From: Acinetobacter sp. ANC 4648
GTDB lineage: Bacteria; Pseudomonadota; Gammaproteobacteria; Pseudomonadales; Moraxellaceae
Direction of reading: 5' to 3'
Length of the DNA: 64,000 nucleotides
NCBI RefSeq assembly: GCF_002135345.1
Contig: NZ_NEGI01000005.1
Span: 186,001-250,000, forward strand
How positions within the stretch are numbered: position 1 is the stretch's first letter; each line of letters opens with the position of its first letter. Under the pieces are notes generated by a model. The model was not told the origin of the DNA. It saw nothing but the letters and a program-made list of their open reading frames with translations, and did not search any database. Positions 18,177-28,167 of this stretch are shown one piece after another. Made by a program: the position numbers and the translations under genes.

Positions 18177-20456
18177 ATGGATGATCAATCTTTAAAACAG
18201 CAAGCCCTTTACTATCACGAGTTTCCAACCCCAGGAAAAATCAGCGTTACGCCAAGTAAACAACTGATCAATCAACATGATTTAGCACTGGCTTACTCTC
18301 CTGGTGTTGCTGCACCATGTCTTGAAATTCAAAAAGACCCTTCCAAAGCGGCGCTATATACCGCTCGCGGCAATTTGGTTGCAGTTATTACAAATGGTAC
18401 AGCAGTTTTAGGTCTGGGTAATATCGGTCCATTGGCATCAAAACCTGTTATGGAAGGTAAAGGCGTACTCTTTAAAAAGTTCGCGGGTGTTGATGTTTTT
18501 GATATCGAGATTGCCGAAAATGATCCTGATAAAATTGTCGATATTGTTGCAGCATTAGAGCCTACTTTTGGTGGAATTAACCTAGAGGATATCAAAGCAC
18601 CAGAATGTTTCTATATTGAACAGAAACTTCGTGAACGCATGAATATTCCAGTATTCCACGATGATCAACATGGTACGTCAATTATTGTGGGTTCTGCGCT
18701 TCTGAATGCATTGCAATTAAATGGCAAAAAAATTGATGAAATCAAAATTGTTGCCTCAGGTGCTGGTGCAGCTGCCCTTTCTTGCTTAGATTTACTCTGT
18801 GCGATTGGTGCGAAAAAAGAAAATATTATTGTTGCTGATTCACGTGGCTTACTAACGACGAAACGTGAAGGCTTAGATGCCTCTAAGCAACGTTATGTTC
18901 AAGATATAGAAGGTACACAACTTGCAGATGTCATCGCAAATGCCGATATGTTCTTGGGTCTTTCTGCCGCTGGAATTTTAACTAAAGAAATGGTTAAAAA
19001 AATGGCTGTTGATCCAATCATTTTTGCATTAGCCAATCCAGATCCTGAAATTTTACCTGAACATGCACACGAAGTGCGTCCAGATGTGATTATGGCGACG
19101 GGTCGTTCAGACTATCCAAACCAAGTAAATAACGCGCTTTGTTTCCCGTACATTTTCCGTGGTGCACTAGATGTTGGTGCAACCACGATTAATGAAGAAA
19201 TGAAAATTGCCTGTGTTCATGCAATCGCACGCATGGCACATATCGAGGCAGATGCTGCAACTTATGGTGAGAAATCTGCATCATTTGGTCGTGATTATTT
19301 AATTCCGCGCCCACTTGATCAACGTTTAATTTTAGAAATTGCACCTGCTATTGCTCAAGCAGCAATGGATTCAGGTGTTGCAACGCGTCCAATTGAAGAC
19401 TTTTCGGCGTATCGTCAACGTTTATCCGAGTTTGTCTACAACTCTGCATTCATGATGAAACCCATCTTTGCTCAAGCAAAGTCGAATCCTAAACGTATCG
19501 CTTATGCTGAAGGTGAAGATTTACGTGTCCTTCGTGGTGTGCAAATTGCTGTAGATGAAGGTTTAGCTTTACCAATTCTGGTTGGCCGTACCGCAGTTAT
19601 TGAAGCGAATATTAAGAAATTAGGTTTGCGTCTTGAAAACGGAACCAATATTGAAATCGTCGATCAAGAGAAAAATCCTGATTACGAAATGTTCGCAGAT
19701 GACTATTACACTATCATGCAACGCAAAGGTGTAACGCCTGAATATGCACAGCGTGAATCACGTCGCCGCTCAACTTTAATTGCTTCAATGCTGGTTAAAT
19801 TTGGTAAAGCTGATGGCATGTTGTGTGGTACCTATTCCAGCTACGACATCCATTTAGACTTTGTTAAAAATATTATTGGCTTAAAAGAAGGTCGTAGTAA
19901 CTTCTTTACCTTGAATGCATTGATGTTGGAAGATCGTAATCTTTTCATTGCAGACACCTATGTCAACACCAATCCAACAGCTGAACAGCTAGCTGAGATG
20001 ACCATTTTAGCTGCTGAAGAAGTTCGCCGTTTTGGTATGACACCTCGTGTTGCTTTACTTTCACACTCGAGTTTTGGCTCTGATCAGCATGACTCAAGTG
20101 CACAGAAAATGCGTCAAGTCTTCAACATTTTAACTGAAATTGCACCTGAACTTGAAGTTGAAGGCGAAATGCATGGTGATGCAGCATTGGATGAAAACAT
20201 CCGCCATTTTGCATTCCCAAATTCACGTTTTAAAGGTTCTGCAAATTTATTAATTATGCCGAACTTAGATGCTGCTAATATTTCATTCAATTTATTAAAA
20301 GCAACATCTGGTAACAACGTGACAATTGGCCCAATCTTACTGGGTGCAGCAAAACCTGTACATATTTTAACGCCGACAGCCACTACGCGTCGTGTTGTGA
20401 ATATGACAGCTTTAACTGTTGCAGAGATTCAACAGGCTGAACAAGACGCAATGTAA
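18177..20456 (+). CDS. maeB: NADP-dependent malic enzyme with phosphotransacetylase-like domain
   Basis: Oxidatively decarboxylates malate to pyruvate with NADP, supplying NADPH. The N-terminal malic enzyme domain shows [27 protein letters not shown] and [20 protein letters not shown]. The C-terminal 330 residues are a phosphate acetyltransferase-like domain ([18 protein letters not shown]) thought to be regulatory rather than catalytic. The start at 18177 gives 759 residues, the usual family length; the frame is open 51 codons further upstream but that segment is unlike the family. A hairpin follows. Confidence 0.95.
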   Translation: MDDQSLKQQALYYHEFPTPGKISVTPSKQLINQHDLALAYSPGVAAPCLEIQKDPSKAALYTARGNLVAVITNGTAVLGLGNIGPLASKPVMEGKGVLFKKFAGVDVFDIEIAENDPDKIVDIVAALEPTFGGINLEDIKAPECFYIEQKLRERMNIPVFHDDQHGTSIIVGSALLNALQLNGKKIDEIKIVASGAGAAALSCLDLLCAIGAKKENIIVADSRGLLTTKREGLDASKQRYVQDIEGTQLADVIANADMFLGLSAAGILTKEMVKKMAVDPIIFALANPDPEILPEHAHEVRPDVIMATGRSDYPNQVNNALCFPYIFRGALDVGATTINEEMKIACVHAIARMAHIEADAATYGEKSASFGRDYLIPRPLDQRLILEIAPAIAQAAMDSGVATRPIEDFSAYRQRLSEFVYNSAFMMKPIFAQAKSNPKRIAYAEGEDLRVLRGVQIAVDEGLALPILVGRTAVIEANIKKLGLRLENGTNIEIVDQEKNPDYEMFADDYYTIMQRKGVTPEYAQRESRRRSTLIASMLVKFGKADGMLCGTYSSYDIHLDFVKNIIGLKEGRSNFFTLNALMLEDRNLFIADTYVNTNPTAEQLAEMTILAAEEVRRFGMTPRVALLSHSSFGSDQHDSSAQKMRQVFNILTEIAPELEVEGEMHGDAALDENIRHFAFPNSRFKGSANLLIMPNLDAANISFNLLKATSGNNVTIGPILLGAAKPVHILTPTATTRRVVNMTALTVAEIQQAEQDAM

Positions 20457-20492
20457 TGAATCTTTAGTCAAAGCTAAAGTTCTTTACTTGAG

Positions 20493-20540
20493 AAAACCTC
20501 TATTCTGTAGCATGATTGCTTGAAGAATAGAGGTTTTTTT
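20493..20540 (+). terminator. maeB terminator overlapping the cca ribosome site
   Basis: A 14-base stem (AAAACCTCTATTCT with its complement, 20493-20506 and 20524-20537) with a 17-base loop ends in seven T. The AGAGG ribosome site of cca (20529-20533) lies inside the 3' arm, eight bases before the cca ATG. The hairpin could therefore terminate maeB transcripts and also mask the cca ribosome site. Confidence 0.75.
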
Positions 20541-20541
20541 C

Positions 20542-21783
20542 ATGCAAGTTTATTTAGTAGGCGGTGCCGTCAGAGATCATTTACTCGGACACCCCTATCA
20601 CGAAAAAGATTATGTCGTTGTTGGTGCAACGCCTGAACAGCTCCTTACACAAGGCTATCAAGCTGTGGGTAAAGATTTTCCTGTTTTTTTGCACCCCGAA
20701 ACAAAAGAAGAATATGCCCTCGCGAGAACAGAGCGTAAATCAGGACAGGGATATCACGGTTTTGAATTTTTTACCGACCCGAAGGTCACTTTGGAAGAAG
20801 ATCTTATTCGTCGAGATTTAACTATTAATGCGATGGCGATGGATGATGCTGGTCATATCTATGATCCTTATCATGGGCAAGCCGATTTAAAGCATAAAAT
20901 TTTACGTCACGTCTCTGATGCTTTTGCTGAAGATCCATTACGTGTGCTCCGAGTTGCACGTTTTGCTGCACGCTATACACAATATGGCTTTACCATTGCA
21001 AATGAAACCCTTGCATTAATGCAACAGTTAGCAGAATCAGGTGAATTACAAGCATTAACACCCGAACGAGTCTGGAAAGAAACAGCTCGGGCACTCATGG
21101 AAAAGCATGCCGACGTGTACTTTGAAGTATTACGTCAATGCGGTGCATTAAAGGTCTTATTTCCTGAAATTGATGCCCTGTTTGGGGTTCCACAACGACC
21201 TGAATATCATCCTGAAATCGACTGTGGTATTCATACACTAATGTCATTACAGCAAGCATGTAAAGCCAACTATTCTCTAGATGTGCGTTATGCGGTTTTA
21301 GTACATGATCTAGGTAAAGCACTTACACCAAAAGAAGAATTACCACGACATATCATGCATGAAGAACGTGGAATTCAACCAGTTACAGCAGTGTCTGATC
21401 TCTTAAAAGTTCCTACCCAGACCAAACAGTTGGCCTTAGCCGTTTGCAAGGAGCATTTAAAATGTCATCAAGCTTTTACCTTAAAAGCAGGGACATTATG
21501 GCGTTTATTACAGCGTTTAGATGTATTACGTCGCCCTGAACGCGTTGAAGCTTTTGTACAAGCATGTGAGTGTGATGCCCGTGGTCGCTTAGGTTTAGAA
21601 GATCGTAGTTACCCCCAAGCACAATACCTTCTAGAAATTATGCATATTGTACGTGCTATTAAGGCAGCAGATTTACCTGCTGAGATTCAAGGTCCAGATA
21701 TTGGAGAAATGCTAATTCATAAACGTATACAAGCTATTGCTGAATTTAAACAGCAACATTCGGATACAGCACATCCAGTTTAG
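20542..21783 (+). CDS. cca: CCA-adding tRNA nucleotidyltransferase with HD domain
   Basis: Adds or repairs the 3' CCA of tRNAs; in this class an HD domain adds phosphohydrolase activity. The 413-residue protein starts with the GGAVRDHLLG motif (7-16), has the catalytic-region RRDLTINAMA (90-99), the tRNA-contact segment EDPLRVLRVARFAARY, and the HD motif HDLGKA near residue 257. Length and layout match the class I bacterial enzyme with HD domain. Its ribosome site is embedded in the preceding hairpin. Confidence 0.96.
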   Translation: MQVYLVGGAVRDHLLGHPYHEKDYVVVGATPEQLLTQGYQAVGKDFPVFLHPETKEEYALARTERKSGQGYHGFEFFTDPKVTLEEDLIRRDLTINAMAMDDAGHIYDPYHGQADLKHKILRHVSDAFAEDPLRVLRVARFAARYTQYGFTIANETLALMQQLAESGELQALTPERVWKETARALMEKHADVYFEVLRQCGALKVLFPEIDALFGVPQRPEYHPEIDCGIHTLMSLQQACKANYSLDVRYAVLVHDLGKALTPKEELPRHIMHEERGIQPVTAVSDLLKVPTQTKQLALAVCKEHLKCHQAFTLKAGTLWRLLQRLDVLRRPERVEAFVQACECDARGRLGLEDRSYPQAQYLLEIMHIVRAIKAADLPAEIQGPDIGEMLIHKRIQAIAEFKQQHSDTAHPV

Positions 21784-21851
21784 TGCTTTACTTTCAACAT
21801 GAAAGTCCTATGCCTGTTGTATAGCATCCAAAACTATTAAGTTAAAAAATT

Positions 21852-21881
21852 AAAAAACCAACGCAGCTGCGTTGGTTTTTT
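21852..21881. terminator. Bidirectional terminator
   Basis: A perfect palindrome of 30 bases, with A6 at the left and T6 at the right around ACGCAGCTGCGT, lies between the convergent cca and hydrolase genes. Confidence 0.85.
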
Positions 21882-21978
21882 AATAGCCACTTTAATGTGT
21901 TTTCAATATCAATCAATATATCCAAATCACGATCAAAAGATTTACACTAATTTATGCTCTGGCCTCAACATATTGAAC

Positions 21979-22785
21979 TTACAACTCATTTTTGAGTCGT
22001 TGTTTAATTAATTGTGCCACTGCTTGTGGATGCTCCAATGGGAACATGTGCCCCCCCTTGGTGACTGTAAATGGAATACCTAGTTTCTTTTCTGTCATTT
22101 GTGGAAATTTTTTCTTTAAGAATGGACTTTCATCACCCACCACCAAATGAATAGGTAACACTGGCTTCGACATCGGTAACCACCACTTCGAAGGTGTTGT
22201 TCTAAAAATAGAAACTTCATCCGCTTTAGAAATAGTGAGTGTTACCCCACCACGCTCTAAATCATCAACTAATGCATGATCAATATAGGCTTGAAAACAT
22301 TCTTCATCAAACTGTTGGTACAGCCCTTTTGGACGTAACAAATCGTATGCTTGTTGACGAGAATCCCAATGATCACGACGGCGAATACTTAAGCCTGCTG
22401 GGGTAATTTTATCCACCATTTTCGGATAAAAAATCTTAGTTAAATCAAATAAAAATGAAGCTCTACCTACAATCAAAGGTGGATCAAGCATAAGTACTTG
22501 TTCAAACAAATCTGGCCGTTGATAAGAAGCCAGCAAAGTTAAAACTGAACCTAATGAATGCCCTAAACCAATAACTTTACGACCTTGTGCGTGCTGTTCA
22601 ATATTATCAACTACTTGATCAACCAAATATCGCCAATGGTTGTTAATAGGATAACGTTTATCTACACCAATCAAAGGAATATAAATAATGTCATAGTCAT
22701 CTTTTAAATACTCAAAGAGTTTTTGATAAACCTTTGAAGGCACGCCATTGGCATGCGCAAAGTGTATTAAGGGTTTCGTGCTCAT
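21979..22785 (-). CDS. Alpha/beta hydrolase
   Basis: A 268-residue alpha/beta hydrolase. The nucleophile elbow GLGHSLGS is in the first half, and a late GGHMFPLEHP probably supplies the catalytic histidine. HFAHANG near the start is the oxyanion-hole region. There is no signal peptide. The start at 22785 has an AAGGAAG ribosome site; the frame extends nine codons further upstream without support. Substrate unknown. Confidence 0.82.
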   Translation of the reverse strand: MSTKPLIHFAHANGVPSKVYQKLFEYLKDDYDIIYIPLIGVDKRYPINNHWRYLVDQVVDNIEQHAQGRKVIGLGHSLGSVLTLLASYQRPDLFEQVLMLDPPLIVGRASFLFDLTKIFYPKMVDKITPAGLSIRRRDHWDSRQQAYDLLRPKGLYQQFDEECFQAYIDHALVDDLERGGVTLTISKADEVSIFRTTPSKWWLPMSKPVLPIHLVVGDESPFLKKKFPQMTEKKLGIPFTVTKGGHMFPLEHPQAVAQLIKQRLKNEL

Positions 22786-22831
22786 AACTTCCTTTTTAAA
22801 ACATTTAATCATTCCACATACAGGAGTTTAA

Positions 22832-23854
22832 CTACTGCACTTTTGCATCTTGATTCATGCCTAACTGTTGACTCACAGCTTCACCTAATCCATGTCCCAT
22901 TTCTGATCCTACACGACCTAAAATAGAATCAATTGGGCTATGTTCGACTGTATAGTTCACCGTTTTATTAACTTTAAGTTCACGTTTTAAAGTTTCAATA
23001 TTACCCGCTTTATCAGCAACACCTAATTTAATCGCTTGCTCACCAGTCCAAAACAGTCCAGAGAAAATTGCAGGGTCTTGTGATTTAAGTTTTGCACCAC
23101 GCCCTTGTTTTACAGCATCAATAAAATGCAAATGAACATTATCCAAGAGTGCCTGAATATGTGCTTTCTGTTCAGGGGTAATTGGTTTGGTCATACTCAA
23201 GATATCTTTATTCGAACCAGAGGTCATGGTGCGATCTTCTACCCCTAACTTTTGTGCTAAACCGCTAACACCATAGTTCGGCATAATCACGCCAATTGAT
23301 CCAACCAAACTAGACGGATTCACCCAAATTTCATCTGCCGCAGATGCAATATAGTACGCACCTGAAGCCCCCATATCACCAATAAGGGCATAGACTTTCT
23401 TTTCAGGATGCTGTTTTTTCAGATATTGGATCTCTTGCCAAATATCATCAGATTGCACAGGTGAACCACCAGGTGAGTTGATATTTAAAACCACGGCTTT
23501 ATTTGATTTTGCCTCAAAAGCACGTTTTAGCGATTTAATCGTATCAGCACTATTAACGCCCTTACTACTCGCATCGATGGTACCAATCACATTAACGACA
23601 CCTAAGTGCGTATCTGAGGTGGTAATGTTCGCGTCATCACTCGAAGTCATTGAGCAACTTTTACCCATTAATACCAATACAATAAAGATATATAGGAACG
23701 TCAAAATTTTAAAGAAAATTCCCCAACGACGACTCCGACGTTGTTCCTCAACTGAAGCAAGAACCGCTTTTTCTAAAAGCTGCCATTCTTTTCCAGTAGT
23801 TTGAGTATTGGCATTTGTATTTTCATTTTGTGGTTTAGGTGGCCAATCGGACAT
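22832..23854 (-). CDS. sppA: S49-family signal peptide peptidase, SppA-like
   Basis: A membrane-bound serine protease that degrades cleaved signal peptides. About 340 residues, the short single-domain form. A membrane helix lies around residues 45-65 (FFKILTFLYIFIVLVLMG), followed by a periplasmic domain. The catalytic Ser is in GDMGASGAYYIAS and the Lys in the SGSNKDILS segment, as in S49 enzymes. The ATG at 23854 has a GGATGG ribosome site; 23863 is less likely. It diverges from the acyltransferase gene. Confidence 0.88.
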   Translation of the reverse strand: MSDWPPKPQNENTNANTQTTGKEWQLLEKAVLASVEEQRRSRRWGIFFKILTFLYIFIVLVLMGKSCSMTSSDDANITTSDTHLGVVNVIGTIDASSKGVNSADTIKSLKRAFEAKSNKAVVLNINSPGGSPVQSDDIWQEIQYLKKQHPEKKVYALIGDMGASGAYYIASAADEIWVNPSSLVGSIGVIMPNYGVSGLAQKLGVEDRTMTSGSNKDILSMTKPITPEQKAHIQALLDNVHLHFIDAVKQGRGAKLKSQDPAIFSGLFWTGEQAIKLGVADKAGNIETLKRELKVNKTVNYTVEHSPIDSILGRVGSEMGHGLGEAVSQQLGMNQDAKVQ

Positions 23855-23990
23855 AAATACCATCCAAATTAATTTTTAAGGCTTCATTATATACACTGAA
23901 ACCAGTTAAACTGTTTAAACATTGCGATTTAACTGATAATATTTTTAAATCACAGCATCCATTCACCTCAGCATTTTATTTTGAAGAACG

Positions 23991-24929
23991 ATGACTGAAA
24001 AACAAAATACTATTACGACTCGTGCCTTAAACTTCTTTAGTCGACGACCTATTCTTTTTTCACGTTTTTTTGCAAAAACTCTTGCAGCCATCGTGAATTT
24101 ATTACGAATTACAAAAACCTCAAAAACAATTCATTTAAATATTGAAATTTGTTTACCTCAACTCGATCAAAACATTAGAGAACACATTACTCACACCGCC
24201 ATACGCAATGAATTACAGTCCTATATGGAATTTTTTAGTATTTGGGGGAGTACAAATATTAAAAATATCTCTCGAATTCGCCATATAGAAGGTGAACATT
24301 TTTTTCATGAAGCACTTGCAGCACAAAAAGGATTAGTACTTATTGCGCCACATTTTGGGACTTGGGAGATCATGAATGCATGGTTCGCTCAATATACACA
24401 AATGACAATCTTATATAAGCCAATTAAAAATACTGAAGCAGATGAATTTGTCCGCTCTGCACGTAGCCGTGAACAAGCACATTTAGTCCCCACTGATGAA
24501 TCTGGGGTGCGCCAAATTTTCAAAGCATTAAAACAAGGAGGGACAACCGTTATCCTCCCTGATCATACGCCCCAAGTTGGGGGTGAAATGGTCAATTATT
24601 TTGATATCCCTTTAGCTTCAAGTAGTTTGAGTTCTAAATTGATTCAAAAAACCAAAGCGAGAACCCTTTTAATTTATGCGATCCGCAATGAAAGTGCTGA
24701 TTTTGATATGTTTATTGAACCCATTGATGAACGTATTTATGAGGGTACTGCGATAGAAGGCACACAGGTTATTCATGCCACCATTGAACATTTAATTGAA
24801 CGATATCCGGAGCATTATCACTGGAGTTATAAACGTTTTAAGGCAAATCCAGCATTAGATGGAATTTATAATATGCCACATCTGGATGCCATGAAAAAAA
24901 TAGAGTCAGTAAGAGCAGCATCGTCGTGA
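23991..24929 (+). CDS. LpxL/HtrB-family acyltransferase
   Basis: A 312-residue acyltransferase of the lipid A late-acyltransferase family, which puts secondary acyl chains on lipid A at the inner membrane. The catalytic HxxxxE motif is HFGTWE at residues 121-126, followed by the ILYKPIKN and ILPDHTPQVGGE segments typical of the family. An N-terminal hydrophobic stretch (about 20-40) fits membrane attachment. The specific acyl chain and acceptor cannot be told; an ornithine-lipid or other lysolipid acceptor is possible. It ends three bases from the convergent comEC stop. Confidence 0.85.
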   Translation: MTEKQNTITTRALNFFSRRPILFSRFFAKTLAAIVNLLRITKTSKTIHLNIEICLPQLDQNIREHITHTAIRNELQSYMEFFSIWGSTNIKNISRIRHIEGEHFFHEALAAQKGLVLIAPHFGTWEIMNAWFAQYTQMTILYKPIKNTEADEFVRSARSREQAHLVPTDESGVRQIFKALKQGGTTVILPDHTPQVGGEMVNYFDIPLASSSLSSKLIQKTKARTLLIYAIRNESADFDMFIEPIDERIYEGTAIEGTQVIHATIEHLIERYPEHYHWSYKRFKANPALDGIYNMPHLDAMKKIESVRAASS

Positions 24930-24932
24930 ACT

Positions 24933-27434
24933 TCAACGTTGTAACCATTTACGTCCATCACGATAAGCTTCAATCTGCATCTGCCCTTGGGCTAATAATG
25001 CAAATTTTATGCTGCCATGCTGAATAGTCGTATACATTGGAATGGAAAGGGCTTTTAACCTTTCCCGCACAATCGGGTGTGGATGCCCATAGCGATTATT
25101 AAATCCTGCAGAAGCAATCGCCAATTTCGGATGTAAGCGTTTTAAAAATTCAAATGATGAACTGTGCTGACTACCATGATGCCCTAAGATCAGCACATCC
25201 ACTTTTAAATCAGGATACTGCTGTAAAAGCTGATATTCCGCTTCCCATCCAGCATCCCCCATGATAAGAAAGTTTTGATAGTTCACCGCATGAGGAATGT
25301 GAATATGCACGACACAGGACAGTTCATTCTGATTGTTTTTAACATAACTTAGGCTATTTTCGGGTGGTGATAAAACCTCTATAGTCACTTGATCAAACTG
25401 CCATTTTTGTCCCGCATAACAATAGTGAAAATTGGCAGCATTAAAGCGTTGATCCTGTTCGTTTGAATAAACCTGATGAGTTTTAATAACAGCATTGATC
25501 GCCTCAAAAGCACCGCTATGGTCTTGATCTAAATGTGATAATAAAATTTGATCTAACTGTGAAATTCCTTGCTGCATCAAATATGGAATCAGCACTTGTT
25601 TACCTATGCTAAATTTAGTTTCATCATAATAACCACCTGTATCAATCAACATTTTCTGCTTCGGTAGGTTTAAAAATATTGCTTGCCCCTGCCCAACATC
25701 TAAGATAGTGAGTTCAAATTCATGATCTACTTTAGCTGAGAAAAAAATTGGAAGAAGACAGACGAAAGCCCACGCTTTAGGAACAATGCCACGCGGTAAA
25801 AAAACAATAGCTACTGCCACCCCTAAACACACTAGCACCCATGGCGTAAAAGCTAGCCATTGTAATTTGAGACTAAAAATATGATCGATAAAGTGCAACA
25901 TACCCAATAAGAGTTGAATCACCCAATCTGCGATATGAAAGAAAAATAGTCCCAAAGGTTCAATCAATACGCTCAATAATGCACCCATTACTTCTAATGG
26001 CACAATAATGGCACCAATCAATGGAATCGCAATTAAATTGGTTAATGGTGCAACCCATGACACTTGCTGAAAAATTAAGATTACCAATGGAAATAGTGCA
26101 ATAAAAACTTTCCACTGTGATTCAATTAATATGCGAACAAATAGTCCAACACGAGATAGCCACGATGAAACTGGTTCCAATGTATTGTCCTGTAGCGTTT
26201 GATAAACTCGTATTAAAATAAAACATGCACCATACGACAACCAAAATGCTGCCGATAAAATACTAAAAGGATCAAAGAGTAATAGAAGACTAGCACTACA
26301 CAAGAGTAATTTTAATGCTTGAATTTGTTGATTCAAAAGCAAAATAATACTCACTAACGTGACTGTGAATAAAGTTCTCAGTGCTGGAATTTCAAACCCC
26401 ACAAATGCGGTATACATCCATACACAGAATATAAATGGAAAAATAACCAAATATGGTTTGGGATAACGTAAATAGAGGTTGAGCTGAAATCGCTGAATTA
26501 ATTGCACGAATACAAAACAAAAAATCACTGCAAAGATCAGTACATGTGGCCCCGAAATTGCGAGTAGATGTGAAATTCCGAGCCGTTTAAATAAATCTTG
26601 AGTCTGTTTCGAAAGTAGACTTTCATCACCTGTCAGTAACGCTAGAATTAAGCCTTTATGCATTAAAGGTTGTTGCTCTATAAAATTTCTAAAATGGAGC
26701 CGTAGGCGCTCTATCGATAATCTTATTTTTGCTAACCAAGTATCCTGAGCATGGATAAATGTAGTGTACCCCAATTGAGCTATTTCACTTTTTGACAATG
26801 ACTGAATCGATTGAATCGATTGAATCTGCATCATCCCCATAATATTATCTTGTAAATACCATTGCTCTACATCAAAAACGCCAGCAACTGCGTAACTATG
26901 TGCTGGTTTTACGATTCCACTAACTTTGTAATAATGTCCCAGTTCAAATTGTGGCTGCTGATGATTTAACTGTGTCGTGAGCAGTAATTGTATTGACCGA
27001 GGGGATGAATTCAGTTTTTCTGCACTAAGTACCATCGCGCTTTGTTTTAATTTTTGCCCATTTTCATCTGCTGTGAGTTGGTTTATTTTTGCAATATAAA
27101 TAATCGCATCCGTTTCTGTAACATGGGTAACCCTTGTTTCCATCCGCTGCTCTAATGCATGATCTGCATAGCTAGCGGCCAAAACAAAGCTGGTCAAGGC
27201 CAATACCAGCGTTTGAAAAAATTGAAAGAACAGATACTGCCTAAGACGATGTTTGATCCATAAAAGACCAATAATGATTCCACTAAACACCATTAGAATG
27301 GGGATAATACTGGAAATAAAATCGGGTAACTCCCGCCCCATCATCGAAATTCCAAAAATCCATCCCAATAAAATAAAAAGCCAAACCATATTGTTATTAT
27401 CAATTTTGTATTTATATAAAGAATTAAAGCCCAT
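24933..27434 (-). CDS. comEC: ComEC/Rec2 DNA-uptake channel
   Basis: The inner-membrane channel that brings one DNA strand into the cytoplasm during natural transformation. The 833-residue protein has the expected order: N-terminal membrane helices, a soluble OB-like domain (about 60-230), the competence domain with many helices beginning GLILALLTGDESLLS, and a C-terminal metallo-beta-lactamase-like domain with LSHLDQDHSGA and GHHGSQHSS. The segment IQSIQSIQS is coded by a short direct DNA repeat near 26810-26830. It is the last gene after lolC and lolD on the same strand. Confidence 0.95.
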   Translation of the reverse strand: MGFNSLYKYKIDNNNMVWLFILLGWIFGISMMGRELPDFISSIIPILMVFSGIIIGLLWIKHRLRQYLFFQFFQTLVLALTSFVLAASYADHALEQRMETRVTHVTETDAIIYIAKINQLTADENGQKLKQSAMVLSAEKLNSSPRSIQLLLTTQLNHQQPQFELGHYYKVSGIVKPAHSYAVAGVFDVEQWYLQDNIMGMMQIQSIQSIQSLSKSEIAQLGYTTFIHAQDTWLAKIRLSIERLRLHFRNFIEQQPLMHKGLILALLTGDESLLSKQTQDLFKRLGISHLLAISGPHVLIFAVIFCFVFVQLIQRFQLNLYLRYPKPYLVIFPFIFCVWMYTAFVGFEIPALRTLFTVTLVSIILLLNQQIQALKLLLCSASLLLLFDPFSILSAAFWLSYGACFILIRVYQTLQDNTLEPVSSWLSRVGLFVRILIESQWKVFIALFPLVILIFQQVSWVAPLTNLIAIPLIGAIIVPLEVMGALLSVLIEPLGLFFFHIADWVIQLLLGMLHFIDHIFSLKLQWLAFTPWVLVCLGVAVAIVFLPRGIVPKAWAFVCLLPIFFSAKVDHEFELTILDVGQGQAIFLNLPKQKMLIDTGGYYDETKFSIGKQVLIPYLMQQGISQLDQILLSHLDQDHSGAFEAINAVIKTHQVYSNEQDQRFNAANFHYCYAGQKWQFDQVTIEVLSPPENSLSYVKNNQNELSCVVHIHIPHAVNYQNFLIMGDAGWEAEYQLLQQYPDLKVDVLILGHHGSQHSSSFEFLKRLHPKLAIASAGFNNRYGHPHPIVRERLKALSIPMYTTIQHGSIKFALLAQGQMQIEAYRDGRKWLQR

Positions 27435-27477
27435 TTACATGAGCTTTAACAAGGCAACTTATCGGATAATAGATAAA

Positions 27478-28167
27478 TCAATGTGCAGTGTTAGACCAAA
27501 GACCATCTTGCATATGCAAAATTCTGTCTGCTTTCTGCGCCAATTGCTCATCATGAGTCACAATGAGCATCGCCATATTGAATTCATTACGTAAATCGGT
27601 CAGTAGATCAAAAATACTTGCTGCTGTTTTACGGTCTAAATTACCTGTGGGCTCATCTGCTAACATGAGTTTCGGCTGAGTGACTAAAGCACGTGCCAAT
27701 GCAACACGCTGACGCTCACCACCAGATAGCTCACCTGGTTTATGCGTTAGACGATGGGTTAAACCCACACGTTCTAATAAATACTCTGCACGTTCTTTTG
27801 CCTGTTTAAAAGAGACCTCTTTTCTTAACATCAAAGGCATACACACGTTTTCTAAGGCAGAAAATTCAGGCAGTAGATGATGAAATTGATAGACAAAACC
27901 TAAATGCTGATTACGTGAGTAACCTCGTTCAGCTTCACCCAAATTATCAAAGCGTTGTCCATTCAGATATACCATCCCTTTAGTAGGACAATCTAGACCA
28001 CCTAAAACATGCAATAAGGTGCTTTTACCCGAGCCACTTGAGCCAACAATCGAAACAAACTCACCCAAATTAACTTGCAGAGAAAGCCCTTTAATCACTT
28101 CAACCGTTGATTTTCCATCGGTAAAAGATTTGAAAATATTCTGCGCTTCTAACACCACATTACTCAT
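27478..28167 (-). CDS. lolD: Lipoprotein-releasing ATPase LolD
   Basis: ATPase of the inner-membrane complex that releases outer-membrane lipoproteins to LolA. Walker A is GSSGSGKS at about 42-49, the ABC signature LSGGERQRVALARAL is intact, and the Walker B segment is LMLADEPTGNLD. The start at 28167 lies inside the end of lolC (eight-base overlap), which suggests translational coupling; the frame's earlier start codon would overlap more with no ribosome site. Confidence 0.96.
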   Translation of the reverse strand: MSNVVLEAQNIFKSFTDGKSTVEVIKGLSLQVNLGEFVSIVGSSGSGKSTLLHVLGGLDCPTKGMVYLNGQRFDNLGEAERGYSRNQHLGFVYQFHHLLPEFSALENVCMPLMLRKEVSFKQAKERAEYLLERVGLTHRLTHKPGELSGGERQRVALARALVTQPKLMLADEPTGNLDRKTAASIFDLLTDLRNEFNMAMLIVTHDEQLAQKADRILHMQDGLWSNTAH

